In this document: positions 4,811 to 10,836 of the stretch, piece by piece
Numbering within the stretch: position 1 is the first letter of the stretch
Layout of the letters: the number at the start of each line of letters is the position of its first letter
NCBI GenBank assembly: GCA_041676625.1
Contig: JBAYRN010000157.1
Coordinates: 1 to 10,836, forward strand
Length of the DNA: 10,836 bases
DNA from: JAEXNA01 sp041676625
Lineage (GTDB): Bacteria; Vulcanimicrobiota; Xenobia; Xenobiales; JADMJV01
Direction of reading: 5' to 3'
Made by a program: the position numbers and the translations under genes
The notes under the pieces: model-generated
What the model was told of the DNA's origin: nothing
What the model saw: the letters and a program-made list of their open reading frames with translations, nothing else
Database searches by the model: none

Positions 4811-7699
4811 TCACTCCAGGGTCGTCCCTCCGTTCGCGAATCCTGTATAGAGATTGCGATAAACCTCGCTCCAGAGGAGTTGGGCGCTCGCCCCATTGTC
4901 AGTGTAGAGATTTGGGAGCGTCTCTTCCCAAGTCGAGCCGTCTGTCCTGTGGACTTTCATCTTGTAGGTGACATTGCGTTCAGCTACGGAGACGATATAG
5001 ATGAAGTTAGGGATGTTCTCCTCCAGCGTGCCGGGGAACCAGGGTATATCTCTGACGTGGGTATGTTCCGAGCCCCGGTGGTTGGCGTGCGTGAAGATGA
5101 GATAGTCGAAACGGTCGGGGTCCAGGGAATCGGCTGCTATTGTATCGTCGACCAAAGCCTGAATTGGATAGATTAAGGGAAAGGGCGACCTGATCCCAGC
5201 TCCGCCAACGTGGTCCACGAGGATGGCGAGATCCTCCGGGGAGTAATGCCCCAATAAACTGCCGTTCCTAAAGAATTCCACCTGTGCGATATCCGCAGAG
5301 TTGTCTCCAAGATTGAATACCGGCCATATACCGAAGCTTCCCGAGGTAACCATATACATGTAGCTGCCGCCGGCGTACTGGCCGTCCCCCAGATAATTGT
5401 TGCCGGTGATTTCGCTCATCACCAGCTCCCATCGGACGAAGCTAATCTCAGGAGCGCTTCCAACGGAGATACGCACCGTAGAAGGGTCGCTCTCTCCGTA
5501 CTGATTGCGTAAACGATAGGTAAATGAGTCCTGCCCTGAAAATCCCGCCGGGGGTGAATAGACAAAGGTGCCGTCAGCTCCGCTCAGGGAGACCGTCCCG
5601 CCCTCGATCGTTGTCGATTGGAAGTCGCTCAGGTATCCGTCTCTCAGTTCGTCGTTGAGGAACAAGCTTTTTTCCGCATTCACCTGCAGATCCACGTCGA
5701 CAGGTGTGTGATATTGGTCGTCTTGGGGCAGAGGTGGGACAGTATCACTGAGGGAGAGTTGAACAGTAGCGACCGATTGCCCGCCTCCACCAGAGAGAGT
5801 GTAGGTAAAGGTATCGGTCCCCACAAAGTCGGTGGGTGGTGTATAGGTAAAACTCCCGTTGGGTAGCACGCTCACCGTCCCTCCACGGGTCGACTGACTG
5901 TCATAAGAAGTGAGGCTTCCTCCGTTCAGGGTGTCGTTAGTGAATATGCCGTCGGACTCGTCGGTTTCGATGGGCTCGTTCTTGAAACCCTGAAAGGAGT
6001 CGTCAGCGGCTTTCGGTTCGCCGACCACTGTAAAGGAGCGGCTGACGCTTTCGAGGCTTGTGTCAAATCCGGGCACCTTAGCCGTGGCTTTCAGCGTGTA
6101 TTCTCCGGGCTTATCTAGGGTGAGATTCGGAAAGACGGCGATCCCGCCAAGGCCGGTGAGGGCGGAACCTCCTGTAATAGAGGCGCCGGCCGGGCCGGAC
6201 TCGATGGATAGAGTGACTTGGACGCCCTCGTTTAGATCGTCAAAGAGGACACCTTCCTGGTCCGTGATCCAGACCTCAGCGGCAGGGGTCAGAAAGGTGT
6301 TGGCGTCTACCTTGCTGGGTTGCACATCGAAGTCCAAGCGAAGGTCATAGGGAATAATGGTCCAGCTTACTTTCTGGTCCGAGAGAGCAAGGTCGTTGAC
6401 AGTGTTGAGCACGATGGAGGATTGCGCCACAAGGTCTATAACCTTGAAGAAGCGTTGTCCACGCTCGAAGATATGTCGGGCCGTTTCCCCCGCGAGGTCT
6501 TCAAGGATGTCCTCCACCGCGTCATCCTTCATGCATTCTAGGATGAAGGCGTAGGACTCTCTGAGTCCGTCTTGGATCGATGAGGCCTGTATGAAGAGAG
6601 TGCTGATCTCCACTGCTTTACCGAAGCTTTGCAGGAATGTTTTTACGGAATTATTGTCGACGAAAATATCGCTTCCCGAAACGATACTGATCGCCGGACC
6701 GACGAGGTTTTTCAGAACGGTGCCGGTGGTGGCACTGGCAGCGTGGGCAAGATAACCTTCAGTCGAAGAGGCGGCCCCTGGGCCCCAGGCCGCGAGAGTG
6801 ACGTTCTCCTTCCTTTCAAGTACTTGAGCCGTGACGTCTTCCTCTTGCGGATCGTTCCCTGAGAAAGTGACCAGTTTCCAAAGTGTGAGCCCGTCTATTC
6901 CCGGCATGGTGGCGATATGCTGATCGTCAAGCCAGAGGTCTAGCCAACGATGACGGTAATTTCTCACGAGATAGCGGCGGGACCCGTTTTTATCGATCCG
7001 ATGAACCAACTCCACTCCACTTTGCCTCAGGTCCGGCGCGATGCGACCCCGGCTTTCAAGAGCCTGGCCGGCGGCGCCAAGCAAGGCCTCAAGCGCGGCG
7101 GAGACCTGCGGAGATTCTGTGAACAGCTGATTGCTCTCGAAGGTCTGAGCGATAGCGACTTCTAACTGCTTGAACTCCTTTAAGGAAGCGAGAAACTCGA
7201 AGATCTCGCCTGTGTCCGTCCGATCTAGAGTGGCAAACTCGGGAGCGAGGAAGGCGAGGCTCAGCGCGGTGGTTCTAGCGGAAAGCTCTCCTGGCTCGGA
7301 GGCGGTTTGACCAAACACGGTTGATTGGAGGTTGCCAATACCAAGTAGGCGGACTTCCCCTGTTTGGTCGAGCGCGGCGAAAGCCTGGGGCGCTCTACTA
7401 GAGAGTGGAACTCGAAAGCTACCGTCAGAACTGGCCTTTTGCTCACCGTAGGTCGAGTAGACTAGCAGATCCTCCGGTCTGACCTGGCTTTCTGGGGGAA
7501 GTACCAGTCTACCACTGAGGAAGGCGTGCTCAAGCCCAGCTAGGTCCGGCGGAGGGACATTGGCTGAAAGACCGGTCGTATCCGTTCCTCCGGGAGCGGG
7601 GCTGCCGGTAAGTAACTCGCCTCCACCCGAATTATCGGAGCCACACCCGGCAAGGAAGAGAGAGAGAGCCATTAATAGCAAAAATTTAGAAGACGACAA
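4811..7699 (-). CDS. Large outer-surface lipoprotein with Big-like and cadherin-like domains
   Basis: The protein has 962 residues from TTG 7699. The signal peptide is followed by the lipobox LAGC, with lipidated Cys19, then a Gly/Ser/Pro-rich linker. Residues about 40-455 are not assigned. Residues 459-560 resemble an invasin/Big-type Ig domain (SGPAGASITGG, then a GEYTLKATA strand). Residues 561-651 and 652-747 are two cadherin-like repeats, each with the typical core motif (FTYTPPTDFVGTDTFTY and FVYSPPAGFSGQDSFTY). Residues 748-962 form an unassigned C-terminal domain containing HANHRGSEHTHVRD. The repeats suggest an extended, surface-exposed stalk or adhesin. The frame stays open to 7954, but that extension crosses the upstream gene's terminator and would bury the signal peptide. 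The gene lies downstream of another lipoprotein gene on the same strand and is probably transcribed from its own promoter. Confidence 0.85.
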   Translation of the reverse strand: MSSSKFLLLMALSLFLAGCGSDNSGGGELLTGSPAPGGTDTTGLSANVPPPDLAGLEHAFLSGRLVLPPESQVRPEDLLVYSTYGEQKASSDGSFRVPLSSRAPQAFAALDQTGEVRLLGIGNLQSTVFGQTASEPGELSARTTALSLAFLAPEFATLDRTDTGEIFEFLASLKEFKQLEVAIAQTFESNQLFTESPQVSAALEALLGAAGQALESRGRIAPDLRQSGVELVHRIDKNGSRRYLVRNYRHRWLDLWLDDQHIATMPGIDGLTLWKLVTFSGNDPQEEDVTAQVLERKENVTLAAWGPGAASSTEGYLAHAASATTGTVLKNLVGPAISIVSGSDIFVDNNSVKTFLQSFGKAVEISTLFIQASSIQDGLRESYAFILECMKDDAVEDILEDLAGETARHIFERGQRFFKVIDLVAQSSIVLNTVNDLALSDQKVSWTIIPYDLRLDFDVQPSKVDANTFLTPAAEVWITDQEGVLFDDLNEGVQVTLSIESGPAGASITGGSALTGLGGIAVFPNLTLDKPGEYTLKATAKVPGFDTSLESVSRSFTVVGEPKAADDSFQGFKNEPIETDESDGIFTNDTLNGGSLTSYDSQSTRGGTVSVLPNGSFTYTPPTDFVGTDTFTYTLSGGGGQSVATVQLSLSDTVPPLPQDDQYHTPVDVDLQVNAEKSLFLNDELRDGYLSDFQSTTIEGGTVSLSGADGTFVYSPPAGFSGQDSFTYRLRNQYGESDPSTVRISVGSAPEISFVRWELVMSEITGNNYLGDGQYAGGSYMYMVTSGSFGIWPVFNLGDNSADIAQVEFFRNGSLLGHYSPEDLAILVDHVGGAGIRSPFPLIYPIQALVDDTIAADSLDPDRFDYLIFTHANHRGSEHTHVRDIPWFPGTLEENIPNFIYIVSVAERNVTYKMKVHRTDGSTWEETLPNLYTDNGASAQLLWSEVYRNLYTGFANGGTTLE

Positions 7700-7705
7700 A
7701 ACCAG

Positions 7706-7711
7706 ACCTCC
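7706..7711 (-). promoter_or_regulatory. Ribosome binding site that fixes the lipoprotein start
   Basis: On the minus strand GGAGGT stands six bases before TTG 7699-7697, which is ideal spacing. The TTG opens directly into a lipoprotein signal peptide (SSSKFLLLMALSLFLAGC). This decides the start of the 962-residue lipoprotein over the frame opening at 7954. Confidence 0.85.
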
Positions 7712-7872
7712 ACAAATTGGTACGGAGAGGTGTTTTCCGCTTTGAACTTGCCGGCCCGTGTCCCATTCGGTCGTACTAGAGAGCTCACCGGCCTTTAGGG
7801 AGACGCCAGGTGGCCCTTTACAGGCGGTCGGTATTGCGATCCGGCCAATCTTCTCTGTCGACAAATAGAAAA
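7712..7872 (-). other. Leader/promoter region of the large lipoprotein gene
   Basis: About 160 bases lie between the upstream terminator and the ribosome binding site. The stretch holds short GC-rich complementary pieces such as GGCCGG and CCGGC that could fold. I found no clear -35/-10 pair and no match to a riboswitch consensus I know. The frame reads through without stops, but the translation shows no recognisable domain. Confidence 0.3.
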
Positions 7873-7902
7873 TGGCCCGGTTCACACAGGTGAACCGGGC
7901 CA
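7873..7902 (-). terminator. Rho-independent terminator after the Big_2 lipoprotein gene
   Basis: A perfect 13-base stem (TGGCCCGGTTCAC at 7873-7885, GTGAACCGGGCCA at 7890-7902) encloses a four-base loop. Read on the minus strand it lies 14 bases after the stop codon of the 9233-7917 gene and is followed by a T-rich tract (TTTTCTATTTG). It separates the two lipoprotein genes into different transcription units. Confidence 0.88.
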
Positions 7903-7916
7903 CTTGACTCAAGCGT

Positions 7917-9233
7917 TCATTCAGACAACTTGGCTCCCTGAGCGATAGTTTCATCGAAGTTTCCGATAAACGCCCACCAGTCAGTCAAGGTCTGGGATTG
8001 GTAGGTTAGCCCGTTGTTGTCGCCCGGAATGCTCTGCATCCAGTAGATCAGCCAACCCAGGTGACTACTGCCCCAGGCGTCGGAATTGATCGCCTTCAAC
8101 TCACCGAACCCTTCGGGCTGCCAATCCTCGATATCGGACTGGACCACGGTCTGATTAGCGTAGTCGTAGTCGAACTCACCGTTGGGCGGGAAATGAACAT
8201 TACCCACACGCCAATTACCTGAAGTTCCCTCAAACGACTCCCACAAACTCCCACCGTAATGTCTCATGATCGCTTCGATCTGATGACCGTGGTTGTGAAC
8301 CGCCTCCGGAGTGTCCACCTGGTAGCTGTAGTTGTAGACCGTATACGACTTGTCAAAGATGGGCAGATCGGTGTTGTCGCGGTCACTGTTGGACAGGTCG
8401 CCCTCCGTGCTGGCAAAGTTCGACTCCCAGAGCCAGACATCTTCCGGGTGGTAACCCCAGATCCATACCTCCTTTATGCCACGTTGCTCGACATAGGTTT
8501 GGATGTCGACCCGAGCCATGATAGACGTGTAGTCGAAGACGGCATCGCCGGCGAAGGTCTTCGTAGGATGTACCGGCACAGGTTCCAGATACTCGATGGT
8601 GTCTTCAATATAGTAGTTCAAGCTCGGTGGAGCCTGAGAGTTGTTGTAGTAATGATAACGGCTGGCATTTTCCAGCGCCTGAATGGTCTCTTCGGTGATC
8701 CTCACCGTTTTTTGACGAACCTCGTCGATGGTGCCGCTAACCCTGTTAGAGGTTACACTTGAGTCGATATTGGTACCGTCGATGGTGGGAAAATACCGGA
8801 TCAGTAGAACCGGCACATCCCATTTCGCGGCGACAGGTGCTGGAGCTACTGTAATGGCGAGAGCGGAGCTTACACCCTCATAAGTGGCGGTGACCACCAC
8901 ATTGCCCGCGCGTATAGCGGTGAACAGCCCATCGGGGCTAACCGTCCCCACGGAAGTATCATCCACGTTCCACGTCACCACGTTGCTGAGTGCCTCGACG
9001 CTGCTATCGGAATATGTTCCCACCGCTTGGAGCTGCGCTGTCTCATCGACGGTGAGGGCGTCGCTGACACCTGAAAGCGCCAAAGAGGTCAAACTCTTTT
9101 CCGCTGTCTGGATCTGAGCGTCACTAAGGACGAGATCGTCCCCGCCGCCACCACAACCAGCGAAGAGTAAAGGAATAAGACTGGCTAAGAGAATAACCAA
9201 TCTTATTCTTAGATTGGATCTGATGTTTTTCAA
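7917..9233 (-). CDS. Lipoprotein with Big_2-like domain and an HNHGH-containing domain of unknown function
   Basis: The protein has 438 residues. The signal peptide has a basic N-terminus and a hydrophobic core, ending in lipobox LFAGC with Cys27, followed by GGGGDD. Residues 48-130 resemble a Big_2 bacterial Ig domain (LTVDETAQLQAVGTYSDSS, TSVGTVSPDGLFTAIRAG, VVVTATYEG). Residues 138-438 form one large domain starting WDVPVLLIRYFPTIDG. It contains EVWIWGYHPEDVWLWESN (255-272), TVYNYSYQ (298-305) and EAVHNHGHQIEAI (310-322). I have an impression of similar secreted proteins elsewhere but cannot name a family. The clustered histidines (H313, H315, H317) with E320 could bind metal, which is inference. 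The TTG start at 9233 has GGGAG on the minus strand seven bases upstream. The protein is probably anchored to the outer or inner membrane facing the periplasm or the outside. Confidence 0.87.
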   Translation of the reverse strand: MKNIRSNLRIRLVILLASLIPLLFAGCGGGGDDLVLSDAQIQTAEKSLTSLALSGVSDALTVDETAQLQAVGTYSDSSVEALSNVVTWNVDDTSVGTVSPDGLFTAIRAGNVVVTATYEGVSSALAITVAPAPVAAKWDVPVLLIRYFPTIDGTNIDSSVTSNRVSGTIDEVRQKTVRITEETIQALENASRYHYYNNSQAPPSLNYYIEDTIEYLEPVPVHPTKTFAGDAVFDYTSIMARVDIQTYVEQRGIKEVWIWGYHPEDVWLWESNFASTEGDLSNSDRDNTDLPIFDKSYTVYNYSYQVDTPEAVHNHGHQIEAIMRHYGGSLWESFEGTSGNWRVGNVHFPPNGEFDYDYANQTVVQSDIEDWQPEGFGELKAINSDAWGSSHLGWLIYWMQSIPGDNNGLTYQSQTLTDWWAFIGNFDETIAQGAKLSE

Positions 9234-9389
9234 GGTTTGTCTCCCTAAGATATGGACTAAACAGCCTGAAATGACTGAGACATCTCTTTGGCGGAGCTAC
9301 CCTACAGAACCCGTGGCCAGGTGTGCTCTAAGAGCTGACCTAGTGGTTCGTGGTTGTGAAGTTTTCAATGACCACTTTCCGAGCGTGAT
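9234..9389 (-). promoter_or_regulatory. Intergenic region between permease and lipoprotein genes
   Basis: These 156 bases separate two minus-strand genes and probably contain the lipoprotein promoter. A TTGAAA on the minus strand (9364-9369) could be a -35 box, but no good -10 lies at the right distance. A small dyad, GCTCT-A-AGAGC, sits at 9325-9335. I see no strong terminator for the permease operon. Confidence 0.3.
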
Positions 9390-10475
9390 CTACCGCCCCA
9401 ACCTCCACCACCCGACGGCCAGAAACAGGACGTTTGGCAACCAAGCGATGGCCAAGGGCGGGAGCAGACTTCTGTCCAGGGCCAGGACACTTAGAGTCAT
9501 CACGAAGTAGTAGGCAAAGAGAAGTAACAAAGCCTTTCCTAGTCCCATGGAGGCTTCGCTGGAGGCAGAGACACTCCCGAGGGCCGTGCCGAGCAGGGCG
9601 AAAACGATGCAAGCCATGGGGATGGAAGTCTTTTGGTGGGCTTCCAGTTCTAGCTTCTTTTTCTCTATCCCGGCAGGCATCGTTCTAATCAGGGCTCTTA
9701 GTTCCCCGTGGCTCATCTCTTGAGGTCGTAGCCGACGTCGTGCCAGTTCTTGGGGGGAGGCGAGGCCTTCTAGGATCGGGAGTCTGGTCCAACTCTCCCC
9801 TAGTACCATCTGGTCCAGAAGCACTCCACTTTGATCATAGGTGAGTTCACTGTATTCTTTCAAATACCAGGCTCCGTCGTGCCAGCGCACCCTTTCGGCG
9901 TAGATCTCTCTTAAGCGTTTGCCCTGCCAGAAGATGTGCACGAAAAGTCCATGGATCTCCATTTTTTCGGTGTCAACACCGTAGGCTGTGACCACCCGCT
10001 CCTCCCGATTTTTCGTCACGTAGGGGCCTGCAGAGATAGCTTTGACATAGCTTGCCATTCCGGCAGCACCGGTCAGAAGATCGTTGGACTTTCGGGCACT
10101 GGTAGGCACGGCATACTCGCTGAGCCCCAAACTCAATAGGGCCAGTAAAATTCCCACCACGAGGCCAGGGAGGGCGATTCGAAGGAAGGGAATTCCTCCC
10201 ACCTCCAGGGCAGCTAACTCCTGATCTCGCTTGAGGCGACTGTATCCGAGGATCGTGCCCAGTAAGCATGCCATAGGGGCGATCAGCACAAAGATCTGAG
10301 GTAGCCTCAGAAGCAAATAGTGTCCTAAAACCGAAGTCGTCTGAGCATTATCTAAGAGATGACGGCCTCCCCCGGTCAATAGTTCGGCGGAATAAAAGAG
10401 GAGACCGAAAAGGCCAAGCCCATAAAGAGTAGGCTTAAAGAGTTCCGTGAGGAGATATCGCTCAAAAAGTCGCAC
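9390..10475 (-). CDS. LptF/LptG-family lipopolysaccharide export permease
   Basis: This is an inner-membrane permease of the YjgP/YjgQ family. In the Lpt complex, LptF and LptG form the channel that LptB powers to extract LPS. From GTG 10475 it has 361 residues, normal for the family. It begins RLFERYLLTELFKP, typical of the N-terminus. Three membrane segments follow, at about 14-34, 55-75 and 95-118. After them comes a periplasmic beta-jellyroll-like region, with YVTKNREERVV and later AERVRWHDGAWYLKEY. Three more membrane segments follow near 280-356. The loop LKRDQELAALEVGGIPFLRI after the second segment is the usual coupling region facing the ATPase. The GTG start has GGTGAG seven bases upstream and overlaps the ATPase stop by 14 bases. 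A GTG at 10487 is possible but lacks a Shine-Dalgarno. Whether it is LptF or LptG cannot be decided here. Confidence 0.9.
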   Translation of the reverse strand: MRLFERYLLTELFKPTLYGLGLFGLLFYSAELLTGGGRHLLDNAQTTSVLGHYLLLRLPQIFVLIAPMACLLGTILGYSRLKRDQELAALEVGGIPFLRIALPGLVVGILLALLSLGLSEYAVPTSARKSNDLLTGAAGMASYVKAISAGPYVTKNREERVVTAYGVDTEKMEIHGLFVHIFWQGKRLREIYAERVRWHDGAWYLKEYSELTYDQSGVLLDQMVLGESWTRLPILEGLASPQELARRRLRPQEMSHGELRALIRTMPAGIEKKKLELEAHQKTSIPMACIVFALLGTALGSVSASSEASMGLGKALLLLFAYYFVMTLSVLALDRSLLPPLAIAWLPNVLFLAVGWWRLGR

Positions 10476-10713
10476 GAGAAGGCTCACCCAAATAGTGCCG
10501 TTGCACATCGGTCGAATTTCTGACTTCCTCGGCCGTCCCACTTTGGAGCACCTTGCCTTCGTGAAGCACATAGGCACGGTCCACGAGTTGAAGTGTTTCC
10601 AGCACCCGGTGGTCCGTGATTAGAATTCCAATGGAGCGTTTTTTCAAAGTGAGGAGAATTTCCCGCACCTTGACAACAGCTAGCGGGTCCAGTCCCGCTA
10701 GGGGCTCGTCCAT
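10462..10713 (-). pseudogene. lptB: C-terminal fragment of an LptB-like ABC ATPase
   Basis: Only the last 83 residues of an LptB-type ATPase (usually about 240) are present. They begin at Walker B and the D-loop (MDEPLAGLDP) and continue through the H-loop (ILITDHR). The C-terminal signature DRAYVLHEGKVLQSGT leads to a YLGE ending like that of LptB. Walker A, the Q-loop and the ABC signature are absent. Upstream in this frame, translation gives about 15 residues without family resemblance and then a stop at 10758-10756. None of the three minus frames from there to the window end looks like an ABC protein. The fragment overlaps the permease gene by 14 bases, which is normal coupling, so the original operon was lptB then lptF/G. 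The 5' two thirds were lost or displaced by insertion or rearrangement, or the contig is misjoined. A working copy elsewhere would be expected, since LptB is normally essential. Confidence 0.8.
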
Positions 10714-10789
10714 CGTAAGCTGTCGGCAACTGTGTCTGACTTGAGAGCACCTTTCTCAGCTAGAATCTGTTCAGGCGAGGAGGCCTTGA

Positions 10790-10836
10790 ATGATGACGGC
10801 AGAGTTACCAGACGAACAAATCACCCAGCTTCGTGC
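10790..10836 (+). CDS. 5' end of an unidentified plus-strand gene, cut by the window edge
   Basis: ATG ATG at 10790-10795 follows a strong GGAGG (10779-10783). Only about 15 codons are visible, reading MMTAELPDEQITQLR, which is too little to name. It starts just beyond the point where the LptB-like gene breaks off and runs in the opposite direction. A transposase or other mobile-element gene is therefore possible. This is inference from position, not from the residues. Confidence 0.4.
   Translation, partial: MMTAELPDEQITQLR

Noticed and set aside
7712..7872. Possible riboswitch in the lipoprotein leader
   Set aside because: I compared it with the cyclic-di-GMP (GEMM) consensus, and the conserved CAGGGCAAACC and GGGACGCAAAG blocks are missing. 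Only generic GC-rich pairing is visible.
7700..7954. N-terminal extension of the large lipoprotein frame up to 7954
   Set aside because: It runs through a strong terminator, overlaps the upstream gene and would bury the signal peptide. The TTG at 7699 has a perfect Shine-Dalgarno.
8259..8762. 167-codon open frame on the plus strand
   Set aside because: It is antisense to the Big_2 lipoprotein gene and its Val/Arg-rich translation looks like a shadow.
10476..10577. Permease start at 10577
   Set aside because: The extra residues overlap the ATPase coding sequence and do not look like a permease N-terminus. GTG 10475 has a plausible ribosome site and the expected beginning.
1..10836. CRISPR arrays, tRNA or rRNA genes
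   Set aside because: I saw no regularly spaced repeats, tRNA cloverleaf signatures or rRNA-like segments on either strand.

Overview
The window looks like chromosomal DNA of a Gram-negative bacterium. It carries an LPS-export permease of the LptF/LptG family, the tail of an LptB-type ATPase, and two large secreted lipoproteins with clear lipoboxes. The DNA is moderately GC-rich, and several genes need TTG or GTG starts. The exact lineage cannot be read from the sequence. Large Big/cadherin-like lipoproteins and many NarL-type systems would fit a deltaproteobacterium-like or other environmental Gram-negative, but this is inference.

Left half (1-4720): a two-component signalling cluster. Two plus-strand genes overlap by 32 bases. 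The first (111-833) is a short HisKA_3 histidine kinase that keeps every catalytic box but has no sensor domain. The second (802-2229) has a full SnoaL-like (NTF2-fold) domain and a PAS domain, but its kinase core has lost the phospho-accepting His and the N, G1 and G2 boxes, so it is a predicted pseudokinase. Facing them on the minus strand is a NarL/FixJ response regulator (3086-2451), joined by an ATGA overlap to a 63-residue protein of unknown function (2454-2263). Divergent from the regulator is a full-length SnoaL-PAS-HisKA_3-HATPase kinase (3236-4720) that is paralogous to the other two. The likely reading is one canonical kinase/regulator pair plus a split or modulated kinase pair built from a catalytic half and a sensory half.

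Middle (4811-9233): two minus-strand lipoprotein genes. The upstream one (9233-7917) has a Big_2-like Ig domain and a large domain of unknown function with an HNHGH motif. It ends at a near-textbook terminator (7873-7902). The downstream one (7699-4811) is 962 residues with an invasin/Big-like domain, two cadherin-like repeats and an unassigned C-terminal domain. Its real start is a TTG with a perfect Shine-Dalgarno, not the far-upstream codon that opens the frame.

Right end (9390-10836): an LptF/LptG-family permease translationally overlaps the last 83 codons of an LptB-like ATPase. The ATPase stops matching its family just before Walker B. Beyond that point lies unrelated DNA with the start of a plus-strand gene. 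This suggests an insertion or rearrangement, or an assembly join.
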